From NCBI RefSeq assembly GCF_014698845.1, contig NZ_JACJTV010000023.1, positions 1 to 64,000 on the forward strand: DNA of 64,000 bases. The letters are read 5' to 3'. The notes under the pieces were generated by a model that worked only from the letters and a program-made list of their open reading frames with translations, made no database searches and had not been told where the DNA came from. Origin of the DNA: Coleofasciculus sp. FACHB-1120. Its GTDB lineage: Bacteria; Cyanobacteriota; Cyanobacteriia; Cyanobacteriales; FACHB-T130. This document shows, piece after piece, positions 1 to 7,553 of this stretch (position 1 is the first letter of the stretch; each line of letters opens with the position of its first letter). Position numbers and translations under genes: made by a program.

Positions 1-44
1 CCGTATTTGATAATTTGAGCAGATTGGCACTTGGGGCAGTTCAT
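1..44 (-). CDS. IS1-family transposase, N-terminal fragment (runs off window)
   Basis: An ATG at 44-42 on the minus strand opens a frame reading MNCPKCQSAQIIKYG before the window ends. The Cys-Pro-x-Cys pair followed by a basic residue, Tyr and Gly is the start of the zinc-finger InsA part of IS1-family transposases, which bind element ends before transposition. Only 14 to 15 codons are visible, so whether the gene is intact cannot be told. The ORF is too short to be found by length alone; the call rests on motif recognition. Confidence 0.5.
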   Translation of the reverse strand, partial: MNCPKCQSAQIIKY

Positions 45-107
45 TAAGTTGTCTGCAATGATTGAGGTTCTTGGTTGACCAGCCTACCATTACTATGCGG
101 GACTACC
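1..107 (-). mobile_element. IS1-like insertion sequence, partial (cut by window edge)
   Basis: The reverse complement of 1-44 starts a transposase ORF whose first residues form a CPxC zinc motif typical of IS1-family InsA proteins. About 60 bases upstream of the start codon lies a candidate terminal repeat: on the minus strand it begins GGTAGTCCCGCATAG near base 107. The end of the element would then fall only about 14 bases from the 3' end of the first glycosyltransferase gene. The element boundary is inferred, because the other end lies outside the window. Confidence 0.5.
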
Positions 108-121
108 TATTTTTGCTGGGT

Positions 122-1195
122 TTACAAATATCGCTGAAGGACTTGGGCAGTTGCTTGTCCAGTTTTTGTCCAGCTAAATTGACTGGCTCTAGCGAGACTA
201 GCTTGACGAAGACGCGATCGCAACCCTGAATCCGTGGCTACTGCTTGCATGGCTTCGGCAATTTCCCCCACGTTGTAGGGATTGACTAAAAGGGCAGCGT
301 CACCCGCGACTTCTGGCAGCGAGGAGAGATTGGAAGTAATTACAGGGGTGCCGCACGCCATTGCTTCTAAAACGGGCAGCCCAAAGCCCTCCCAGAGGCT
401 AGGGAAGACGAGAGCGATCGCTTGATTAATTAGCGTCGGCAATTCCTCGTAAGGAACGTAATCTAAAAATTTTACTTGATTCTTTATACCTAGCTGTTCC
501 GCTTGCGCCATCAACACAGGCGTATAACGTTTATCGCCAGATCCAGCTATCCATAGTTCATTGTCACAACAACTCGGTAAAGTAGCGAAAGCGTCAATCA
601 AGCGAGCAATATTTTTGTAGGGATCGTGACGACCGATGTAGAGGAAATAATTGCGGGTAAGAATATCTAGGAAGCGAAAATGATTCGCGTCATAAGCCAA
701 ATGAATTGGCGTAATTCTGTCTTCTGGGATGCCGAAGAAGTCAATAATATCCTGAGCAGTGGCGCTAGAGTTACAGATAATATGCTCAGCTTGCGCTAAA
801 ACTTGGGGAATGTAGTAGCGGAAGTAGGGCGTTAGGGGAGAAAAACGTTTGGGAAACCGCAGCGGGATGAGGTCGTGAACCATTACCACCGAACGGCAAT
901 CCGTATATAACGGCGCTTCTGGAACTGGGGAAAATATTAAACTAGAATTCAATTTTTTGTAAATTTCGGGCAACCGCCGCTGCGTCCACAGCAGGCGGAA
1001 AAAATGTCCTTTTGACCCTTGTGCAGGGGTTAGATTAGGCGAAACTGGGTAGCAGCGATAGTTGGGAAAAGTTTGGGCTGTCAGCAAGGTCGGATTGAGA
1101 GACTGGAGATGCGGAAAAAGATTGACGGCATAGGTGCTGATGCCAGTAGGTTTGGAAAAAATGAAGGAAAGATTGACTAGCAGTGGAGACAACAA
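122..1195 (-). CDS. Glycosyltransferase family 4 (GT-B)
   Basis: A 357-residue GT-B glycosyltransferase that would transfer a sugar from a nucleotide-sugar donor to a growing surface polysaccharide at the cytoplasmic face of the membrane. The C-terminal half carries the GT4 signature: GRHDPYKN at about residue 190, then [17 protein letters not shown] near residue 270, whose glutamates bind the donor. The N-terminal [12 protein letters not shown] stretch is the usual glycine-rich start of this family. The predicted start is a TTG and the first Met-like residues are hydrophobic; no obvious Shine-Dalgarno precedes it. It is the last gene of the minus-strand polysaccharide locus. Donor and acceptor cannot be read from sequence. 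Confidence 0.9.
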   Translation of the reverse strand: MLSPLLVNLSFIFSKPTGISTYAVNLFPHLQSLNPTLLTAQTFPNYRCYPVSPNLTPAQGSKGHFFRLLWTQRRLPEIYKKLNSSLIFSPVPEAPLYTDCRSVVMVHDLIPLRFPKRFSPLTPYFRYYIPQVLAQAEHIICNSSATAQDIIDFFGIPEDRITPIHLAYDANHFRFLDILTRNYFLYIGRHDPYKNIARLIDAFATLPSCCDNELWIAGSGDKRYTPVLMAQAEQLGIKNQVKFLDYVPYEELPTLINQAIALVFPSLWEGFGLPVLEAMACGTPVITSNLSSLPEVAGDAALLVNPYNVGEIAEAMQAVATDSGLRSRLRQASLARASQFSWTKTGQATAQVLQRYL

Positions 1196-1197
1196 AG

Positions 1198-1317
1198 TTA
1201 GTATCTCTTTTTTAAATAGAGGAAGACGCCGTAAAGTTTACCCAATGCGACAGACGGTTTTACTACAAGTAGGATGAGCGCATAGAAAACAAGGCGGATA
1301 AACCGTAGCGATCGCAT
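1198..1317 (-). CDS. Possible small membrane protein (39 aa)
   Basis: An ATG at 1317 opens a 39-codon frame that stops at 1198, two bases before the TTG start of the GT4 gene. The product starts MRSLRFIRLVFYALILLVV, a basic head followed by one hydrophobic segment, and ends in LKKRY, so it would be a single-pass membrane peptide. The tight spacing to the next gene suggests translational coupling if it is real. I do not recognise a family. It may instead be leftover coding sequence from a decayed gene. Confidence 0.3.
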   Translation of the reverse strand: MRSLRFIRLVFYALILLVVKPSVALGKLYGVFLYLKKRY

Positions 1318-1320
1318 AGT

Positions 1321-1437
1321 TTATCCCATATTATATAAATCAAAATTTTGACTCAAGACAGGAGCCAGTAGTTGAGTTAATAGCAAACGCTTCCAACCTT
1401 CTCGTGGAGATAGCTTACCAAGAATTTTTGATTTTAG
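1321..1437 (-). pseudogene. Possible C-terminal gene fragment
   Basis: On the minus strand, 1437-1321 is an open stretch of about 38 codons with a protein-like composition (it includes LSPREGWKRLLLTQLLAP) ending in TAA. It has no start codon and is closed upstream by a stop at 1440-1438. This looks like the tail of a lost gene between two glycosyltransferases. I cannot name the family. The rest of the 399-base gap up to 1594 is AT-rich and holds nothing I recognise. Confidence 0.25.
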
Positions 1438-1594
1438 TTACAATAATAATTAGAAAATAAAAATACTGAAGTTGAAGCTATACCTATGTAAAATATTACT
1501 AATAGTATAGGGGCTCTTCTTAGATATTTTTCTAAGTATAATTTGCTGCATATTTATTTAAAAATCGGGTTATTTTTATTTATAGATAAATCCT

Positions 1595-2896
1595 TTACTT
1601 ATATAAATTAGATAGTAATTCTTGAGCCGATTCTTGCCAAGAGAAAGGCTTATATTCCGTCTTAAGTCGATTTACTAACTGATTATAATATGCGTCTGAG
1701 CTAAGCAGATGTGTTAAGGCTTTATACAGTTCTTGTGGTTGATTAGGATCGAAGTAAATACAGAAGTCTCCCCCTACCTCCGGTAGAGAGCCACCAGTGC
1801 TTGCAATTACAGGTTTGTAGTGTTGTAATGCTTCTACAACTGGTAATCCAAATCCTTCATAGAAGGATGCTTGAACTAGGCAGTAGCAGTTTTCATATAG
1901 AAGTTGTAGCTGAGAATCAGTAATTGAACCGAATATGTGCATGAACCTTCCATACTTCTTATTTAATTCAATTAGCCTGTCTGTCTCTAGATCCCATCCC
2001 CGATTTCCTGCAAAGACTAAATGAACGTTTTCATTTGAGTCTCCTAATAAGTCAAAAGCTGCAACGATAGTTTTAATATTTTTATGAGGAACTAAGCTAC
2101 CTACTACCAAAATATATTGCTCATTCAAAACAGACTTAAATTCTGTATCCTCACTACCGTTATCATCAGTAACTTGGAATTCTTGAGATTTAATAGAATC
2201 GCATCCTAGACGAAAACTTGTTACTACTTGATTAGGATTTGTATTCGGCAATATGCCTTTTTCCTTTGCCTCAAGGTAATCTTTAGCACTTTGTCTGGAT
2301 ATCCCTATAACTCTATCGACTAAGGAAGAATACTGAATAAAAAACTCAGAGAAAGCTTTACAAAAATCCTTCGAGCAAAATTCTGGAAATTTTAGCGGGA
2401 TTAAATCGTAACATACTAACACAATAGTTACACCGTGATTTTTCAATCTTTTTAAAAAGTTGTAGTACGAATTAGGTAAATCCCAATTTGAATCAACAAT
2501 TAAGTAAACATCTTCTGGTGAAAGCTTAACTCCTTCAAAGGCATCAGATTCTTTCAATGTAGTAATTGAAGGTTTATAAAACAAATATTTAAAAAACGAC
2601 GCTTTTCTAATTTTATTATTAGCTTTGTAAACAAACAAGTTAAATTTATTAATTATTTTAGTAATAACTGGGTTACTAACTAGATTGCTTTTACTAGCCT
2701 GGGTTTCATTCTCCGGGTATAGAGAAGTGACTTTACTAATAAAGTTTCCATCAAATTTAACTGGAATTGCTTTTATATTAGCGTTAGTCAAACTGAGCTT
2801 GGTTAACTCTAATGTAAGCTGGCGAACTACTCGATGGATACCTGTATTCTTGTATGTATGATTAGCTGTATGGGTGCAGTCTATAAAAATTCTCAT
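1595..2896 (-). CDS. Glycosyltransferase family 4 (GT-B)
   Basis: A 433-residue GT4 enzyme. It starts MRIFIDCTHTANH with a following TGIHRVVRQLT segment, a start seen in cyanobacterial and proteobacterial mannosyltransferase-like GT4 proteins. The donor-binding half shows GSLVPHKN near residue 270 and YEGFGLPVVEAL near residue 355. The gene is AT-rich compared with the housekeeping genes of the window, as are its neighbours, which is common in laterally exchanged polysaccharide loci. It probably adds one sugar to the repeat unit made by this locus. The exact linkage is unknown. Confidence 0.88.
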   Translation of the reverse strand: MRIFIDCTHTANHTYKNTGIHRVVRQLTLELTKLSLTNANIKAIPVKFDGNFISKVTSLYPENETQASKSNLVSNPVITKIINKFNLFVYKANNKIRKASFFKYLFYKPSITTLKESDAFEGVKLSPEDVYLIVDSNWDLPNSYYNFLKRLKNHGVTIVLVCYDLIPLKFPEFCSKDFCKAFSEFFIQYSSLVDRVIGISRQSAKDYLEAKEKGILPNTNPNQVVTSFRLGCDSIKSQEFQVTDDNGSEDTEFKSVLNEQYILVVGSLVPHKNIKTIVAAFDLLGDSNENVHLVFAGNRGWDLETDRLIELNKKYGRFMHIFGSITDSQLQLLYENCYCLVQASFYEGFGLPVVEALQHYKPVIASTGGSLPEVGGDFCIYFDPNQPQELYKALTHLLSSDAYYNQLVNRLKTEYKPFSWQESAQELLSNLYK

Positions 2897-2980
2897 TTGA
2901 ATACCAACTTATAAGTAAATAGAATTTTTAAATTTCGGACAAGTTTGTTTAATCTAAATTCTCTGAGATTTTCTGTTTTA

Positions 2981-3925
2981 TTAATTTTTTTTCTTGAACC
3001 ATGCATTTCTTAGTTTGAACCATGCATTTCTTAACTTCCAGAATTTGCTAGCTTCCATTCCTGCTATTTTACCTTCTAATTCAGCATTTTTTATTTCTAT
3101 TGCTGTAATCTGGCTTTCCATCGCAGAAATTAAGACCCTCCGTTCCTCAGAAAGTTTTTGAATTACATGAATAAATTCTTGTAATTCTATAATCCCCTCT
3201 TGTAATTTTGATATTCTCTTTCTAACCCAATAATCGGTTTGAAATAATGGAATTTGATTTTGAATCTTAAACATTTCACTAAGCGTTGCTTTTATATCGC
3301 CAGATAACCCTCCTTGATAATAAGAGAAAATGGTTCTAGGATAGTAAAATACATTTATTTCTTTATGCTCTATAAGCCTAGCAAACCATTCATAATCTGC
3401 TGAAATCCTGTAATTTTCGTTAAACAAGCCTAATTTGGTAAACAAACATGCATTAAAAAAAATAGCCCCTTGAAGAAATAAAGCGCCGTATATCATTGCT
3501 TCAGGAATATCGTTTGGAAGTGGAGACTTCCAAACGCTTGTCTCTTTATGTAATAGAGGATTAGGTCGGAGATGTGTATCCCCATAAAGAAATTCACAGT
3601 TAGGATGTGCTGAGATAAAATCTACTACATCACTAACTACATGGGTATCATATAAATAATCATCTGAATTTAGAAAGTTTATAAAACAACCTGTGGCTAA
3701 ATGGATTCCTTTATTCATAGCTTCATACAATCCATTATCAGGTTCGCTGATAATTTTTGTAATGCTGCTATCATAACGAGCAATGATTTCTTTAGTTTTA
3801 TCTTTAGAATTGCCATCAATAACAATATATTCAATATCTTTATAAGTTTGATATATTACACTTTGAATAGTTTTTTCTATCGATTTTTCAGAGTTTTTGC
3901 AGACTGTAATAATCGAGATTTTCAT
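2981..3925 (-). CDS. Glycosyltransferase family 2 (GT-A)
   Basis: A 314-residue GT-A enzyme. The nucleotide-sugar site is visible as ISIITVCKN at the N-terminus, the VIDGNSKDKT motif near residue 37, SEPDNGLYEAMNKG near residue 60 and the metal-binding NSDDY near residue 86. After about residue 235 there is a predicted coiled coil rich in Glu, Lys and Ile. The C-terminus carries a duplicated LRNAWFK heptad, explained by a 21-base direct repeat at the 3' end of the gene. GT2 enzymes of this type often initiate or branch surface glycans. The acceptor is unknown. Confidence 0.9.
   Translation of the reverse strand: MKISIITVCKNSEKSIEKTIQSVIYQTYKDIEYIVIDGNSKDKTKEIIARYDSSITKIISEPDNGLYEAMNKGIHLATGCFINFLNSDDYLYDTHVVSDVVDFISAHPNCEFLYGDTHLRPNPLLHKETSVWKSPLPNDIPEAMIYGALFLQGAIFFNACLFTKLGLFNENYRISADYEWFARLIEHKEINVFYYPRTIFSYYQGGLSGDIKATLSEMFKIQNQIPLFQTDYWVRKRISKLQEGIIELQEFIHVIQKLSEERRVLISAMESQITAIEIKNAELEGKIAGMEASKFWKLRNAWFKLRNAWFKKKN
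2990..3032 (-). repeat. 21-base direct repeat at the 3' end of the GT2 gene
   Basis: The segment TTGAACCATGCATTTCTTA occurs twice in immediate succession near the 3' end of the GT2 gene. It encodes the heptad LRNAWFK twice, just before the stop codon. The two copies differ at very few bases, so the duplication appears recent. The 7-residue period continues the register of the preceding coiled coil. Confidence 0.8.
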
Positions 3926-4023
3926 AGTATTTCTATTGGATTCATAAGTTATCTAACTCCTAAATTACTTGGTAGCCATCAATTAAGAGTTGAATTTATA
4001 GTATGGATTTTGACGAAATAATA

Positions 4024-4728
4024 TTAGAATTTATTCACCTTAATTACTAATCCTCCCCCTATGTAGTTAATTTTAACAGTATATTCTACTCGTCCTTTCA
4101 AATCTTCATTTAAAAACTTCTCTACTGCCAGTCTTACTTCGTCTCCTTCCACATCATCAACAAAAATAAATTCTGGTGTAGCTGTAAGAGCCAGCTTTAA
4201 ATCTGCATACTGGTTTTCAAAATCATGAGCAGCATCAACTACTACAAAATCCGACAAGCTAGGCAGATGATCTAGGGTTCGCAAATTTACCTTGATTAGC
4301 TCATATTTATTAAATTCTCGCTCTTGAAATAACTGCTTGGCGACCTCCTGAGGCTGCCAAGGTAAGCCGTTATCGTGGCGTATGTTTTCCCCAAACATAT
4401 CAAGTCCAATATACGATGCACCAGGAGTAGCGCTTATATAAGCATCAGCACTAGAACCAGCATGAGTTCCTATCTCTAAAATTTTTTTAGGGGATATTGT
4501 TTTGGAAACAGCAAAAAAGCAACGATATTTATGCTTAAAAGCTTCTTCTTGTTTTAAGTAATATTCTTGATCGTACTGCGTGAAAACACTATATTTGGAA
4601 TTGGGCAGCCAATCACAAATAAAATAGTTTTCGTAGAATCTCCTTAGAAAAACTTCCGAGCTTGTAGGGTTTCTTATTAGGGCTAAATCTTTAATTTTCT
4701 TGCCTATCTTTTTAATGCTTGAGATCAT
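4024..4728 (-). CDS. Class I SAM-dependent methyltransferase
   Basis: A 234-residue protein with the AdoMet-binding motif I KILEIGTHAGSS near residue 90, an acidic strand-2 residue in YIGLDMFG, and a motif II-like FVVVDAAHDFENQ near residue 165. This pattern matches the Methyltransf_24 group often found inside polysaccharide and secondary-metabolite clusters. It would methylate a sugar or another small acceptor. It sits between two glycosyltransferase genes on the same strand, which supports a role in decorating the glycan. Confidence 0.8.
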   Translation of the reverse strand: MISSIKKIGKKIKDLALIRNPTSSEVFLRRFYENYFICDWLPNSKYSVFTQYDQEYYLKQEEAFKHKYRCFFAVSKTISPKKILEIGTHAGSSADAYISATPGASYIGLDMFGENIRHDNGLPWQPQEVAKQLFQEREFNKYELIKVNLRTLDHLPSLSDFVVVDAAHDFENQYADLKLALTATPEFIFVDDVEGDEVRLAVEKFLNEDLKGRVEYTVKINYIGGGLVIKVNKF

Positions 4729-4859
4729 GATTTAAACTCTGATAATTGGAATTGGGTTAAATAGAGTAGCTCAGCTTGCTAAAATCTTCGTTCTTTTTAC
4801 AAATTAGGGTGTTCATCATTTTCCGAAAATTATTTTACTTTTTATTGTCTTAATCAAAT

Positions 4860-6176
4860 TTAGCAAAAGATTCCTTGCTTGCTGGGTTCTTTTGCGGCAA
4901 CGCCTAATACATCAGTTTTCTCAAATTGTACTACACGTTTCAGGTAATCTATCCAACGCTCACCCTGAGCTTTAAGCGTAAACTCTTGTTCTACTATCGC
5001 TCTTCCTGCCCTACCGAATTCTTGGCATTTAGCTGGACTTTTCATAAAAAAATCAATTTCATTAAGCAATGCTTGGGCGCTAATCTCATTTGCTAATCGT
5101 GCATTGACATCATGCCGTGCTATTTCAGGTATGCCCCCAATATTGAAGGCCACTACAGGTAAGGAGCAGGCTGCGGCTTCGCAGAAAGTTTGACCAAATG
5201 CTTCTTCCAAAGAAGTTCCCACAAAAATATCAGCAGCGCTGTAAACTAAGACCATTTTTCGGTAATCTCGCAATAGCCCCGTTCCCTGGACACCTTTAAT
5301 TTGATGAGATTCAGCACCAAAAACGACAAAATGTGCTTTCTGTTGAAGTTGTGATACTATTTCACAAAAGATATGTCCACCTTTACGATAGTCACTCATA
5401 TTGACTGCTCCACCCAAAATAACAAAGCAGTCTTGGGGAATCCCTAGTAACTGACGAGCTAATGACTTATCTATTTTTCTAAACAGCTGCTCATCCAATC
5501 CATAGTAAACACAATCAGCATAGTGAAGTCCTGTCAGAGCTTGTCGTGCCATCTTGAGAGTCCACTGGCTATTGGCTGCTAAAGGAACTCCCTGAGAACC
5601 GCAAAATATTTCTCGACGCAAAACCCATTCATCAAAAATTTTGTCTGGAGCAAGAGACGGGTACTGATCCCAGGTAGGGCAGCTGTCATTACAACCAATT
5701 TCGTAGCGATGGCACTCCCCAGGGTAGGCACATCGACCCGTTATTAAATAAAAGTCGTGCAAAAATGCAATTGCTACGCACCCAAGTGATTGTAGTGCGG
5801 GAAGTAGCTTAAGCGACCACCCAGCACCGTGAAGGTTACCTAAAATTATCACATCAGGATATCTAAGACTTGCTTCCAGTACAATACTATCGATAATAGA
5901 TGACTGACTTACACCGTAATGGGAGTGTAGGTAAGGTAAACCACTCATGCCTAGCCAAGAACCAGTTGCTTTAGCTGGGATAAAAGGCACATTTTCTTCT
6001 TCAGCACCAGGTGTCCAGCAGAGAGCTGCAACATCATGACCCATTAGAAGAAACGATTGAATTTGACGTAAGAGAGCCAACCCCGCTCCATACTGAAAAC
6101 CTAAATCATTAATGAATAGTATACGCAAACTCTGACCACTCGAAAGTTTATTTCTAATACTCTGTAGGCTCATCAT
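4860..6176 (-). CDS. Glycosyltransferase family 4 (GT-B)
   Basis: A 438-residue GT4 enzyme. The N-terminus ILFINDLGFQYGAGLALLRQ is a typical acceptor-side Rossmann start. It has a Cys-rich middle (GRCAYPGECHRYEIGCNDSCP, spread over residues 147-168) as seen in a subset of GT4 proteins. The donor half shows MSDYRKGG near residue 260 and EEAFGQTFCEAAACSLPVV near residue 325. ATG codons at 6176 and 6173 are both possible starts. An 80-base copy of part of this gene lies just upstream of it at 6449-6528. Confidence 0.88.
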   Translation of the reverse strand: MMSLQSIRNKLSSGQSLRILFINDLGFQYGAGLALLRQIQSFLLMGHDVAALCWTPGAEEENVPFIPAKATGSWLGMSGLPYLHSHYGVSQSSIIDSIVLEASLRYPDVIILGNLHGAGWSLKLLPALQSLGCVAIAFLHDFYLITGRCAYPGECHRYEIGCNDSCPTWDQYPSLAPDKIFDEWVLRREIFCGSQGVPLAANSQWTLKMARQALTGLHYADCVYYGLDEQLFRKIDKSLARQLLGIPQDCFVILGGAVNMSDYRKGGHIFCEIVSQLQQKAHFVVFGAESHQIKGVQGTGLLRDYRKMVLVYSAADIFVGTSLEEAFGQTFCEAAACSLPVVAFNIGGIPEIARHDVNARLANEISAQALLNEIDFFMKSPAKCQEFGRAGRAIVEQEFTLKAQGERWIDYLKRVVQFEKTDVLGVAAKEPSKQGIFC

Positions 6177-6225
6177 CAGTTAAATATCCTGCTTTTTTAA
6201 AGAAAAATAATTAATCTTGATAAAC

Positions 6226-6300
6226 AGCTCAGTTTGTTCATATTAATATTGGTTGAGGAAGCTCCCTGGTAATTCAATCAATTGACGAACAAACTGAGCT
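6226..6300. repeat. Inverted repeat, 14-bp arms
   Basis: Bases 6226-6239 (AGCTCAGTTTGTTC) and 6287-6300 are perfect reverse complements, separated by 47 AT-rich bases. It lies between the GT4 and methyltransferase genes. It is not followed by a T-run, so a terminator is unlikely. It could be the terminal repeats of a small non-autonomous element or an RNA processing site. Confidence 0.6.
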
Positions 6301-6448
6301 ATCACTCCTATTAATATAGCCTTCTGTACAAGGTTCTTCAAGAAGTAATATTCCTCATATGGATAATGCCACACTAGAATCGAATATTTTTCTTACATTC
6401 AGTTACAATGATGTAAAATTGAGCGCCTAATTGCACCTTGATTAGCAT

Positions 6449-6528
6449 TTAGGTAGGGTAAGCCAGCCATACCTAGTTAAGAACCAGTTGCTTTAGCTGA
6501 GAAAAAAGGCACATTTTCTTCTTCAGCG
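6449..6528 (-). pseudogene. Fragment duplicated from the neighbouring GT4 gene
   Basis: Bases 6449-6528 align without gaps to 5928-6007 inside the adjacent GT4 gene, with most positions identical (for example CAAGAACCAGTTGCTTTAGC against TTAAGAACCAGTTGCTTTAGC). The match starts and stops abruptly and the fragment has no start codon. It is best explained as the relic of a second, now deleted copy of the GT4 gene. It ends just before the stop codon of the downstream-lying methyltransferase gene. Confidence 0.8.
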
Positions 6529-6539
6529 CCTTTGATCTT

Positions 6540-7553
6540 TTATCGGAGGTTTGTAGGCGTTTTAAATTTTAATTCAATTGTTTGTTTGAGATATTCTGGA
6601 TAGCTAAGTTGTTGACGATTCTGTTCGACCTCTGTCGTGTCAATTGCGTAAAGAATATGATAATGATCAGATGGAGCTTTATAGCGTTTGACTTTGTAAG
6701 GAGGTATTCCTACCAAATTGAGAAAATCCATTATCAGCCCATCTGTCATCTGAAAGCTGTGATAAATCAGGTTACCACTTTGGCTTTTCCAACCCGAGTG
6801 GAGATCCAAACGATGCTCGTTGATGTCTACAGCACCTGTATCAAAAATGACCATTTCTTTGGCTAAGTTAATAACTCGGAGCAATCCGAAAAAGGGAAAC
6901 AAAAAATGGTTATGTACTTCTGATAAAAAAACAATATCGTGCTGGGGAACAGTCAAGTCTAGTAAAGCATCCGTATTAACGAATGAAACGTTTTTATGTC
7001 CCAGTATATCGGCTGACCATACGGCACTTTCATACTGACGCTGAATAATTTCTACTCCGGTTACGTGAGATGCACCCAGCTCAGCAAATCGAAAACTAAA
7101 AAATCCATTTGAGCTACCTAGTTCTAGTACCGATTTTCCGACAACATTGGGCAATATATCTTTGATGTAGAACCACTTAGGCCAAGGACGCAAAATAGAA
7201 GCTTCCTGACCAGTGAGTCTTTTTCCTAGAGTATTAACACCCCCTTCATCTATGAAAGCCCAATTATGATTAGAAGTAGACGTTATTTTGTGATGTGGAT
7301 AATCGATTCTTTGAAACCAATGAGGACAAAAAGATTGAATGCGCGTTGCTATTTCTCCTTTTAGAGACTCCTTGGTTTGAGGAGAATCATCTTTTTCCAG
7401 GATTTTCCTAAGGGTTACTACAGCCTCTTCTAATTTCTCTTCGGAGAATAGAGGTATTACTGGACTATCTTCAAAAGGTTCCCTTTGGTTACTTGTATTA
7501 ACTGCTCCAGTACGATGGATGTAATTCCCAAGGTCTAACTCTTCTCTAGTCAT
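6540..7553 (-). CDS. Class I SAM-dependent methyltransferase
   Basis: A 337-residue protein. The AdoMet site is clear: VGKSVLELGSSNGFFSF near residue 137 is motif I, and VTGVEIIQRQYESA follows as strand 2 with its acidic residue. The tail is compatible with the tRNA-mo5U34 or DUF1698-like methyltransferase fold (FYIKDILPNVVGKSVLEL context). Because it lies inside a glycan locus, a sugar O-methyltransferase is also possible. Its start codon overlaps the 3' end of the upstream gene by 8 bases, so the two are translationally coupled. Confidence 0.8.
   Translation of the reverse strand: MTREELDLGNYIHRTGAVNTSNQREPFEDSPVIPLFSEEKLEEAVVTLRKILEKDDSPQTKESLKGEIATRIQSFCPHWFQRIDYPHHKITSTSNHNWAFIDEGGVNTLGKRLTGQEASILRPWPKWFYIKDILPNVVGKSVLELGSSNGFFSFRFAELGASHVTGVEIIQRQYESAVWSADILGHKNVSFVNTDALLDLTVPQHDIVFLSEVHNHFLFPFFGLLRVINLAKEMVIFDTGAVDINEHRLDLHSGWKSQSGNLIYHSFQMTDGLIMDFLNLVGIPPYKVKRYKAPSDHYHILYAIDTTEVEQNRQQLSYPEYLKQTIELKFKTPTNLR

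Noticed and set aside
3701-4021. 106-codon plus-strand frame rich in Phe and Ile
   Set aside because: It lies antisense to the GT2 gene and its composition reflects AT-rich reverse translation.
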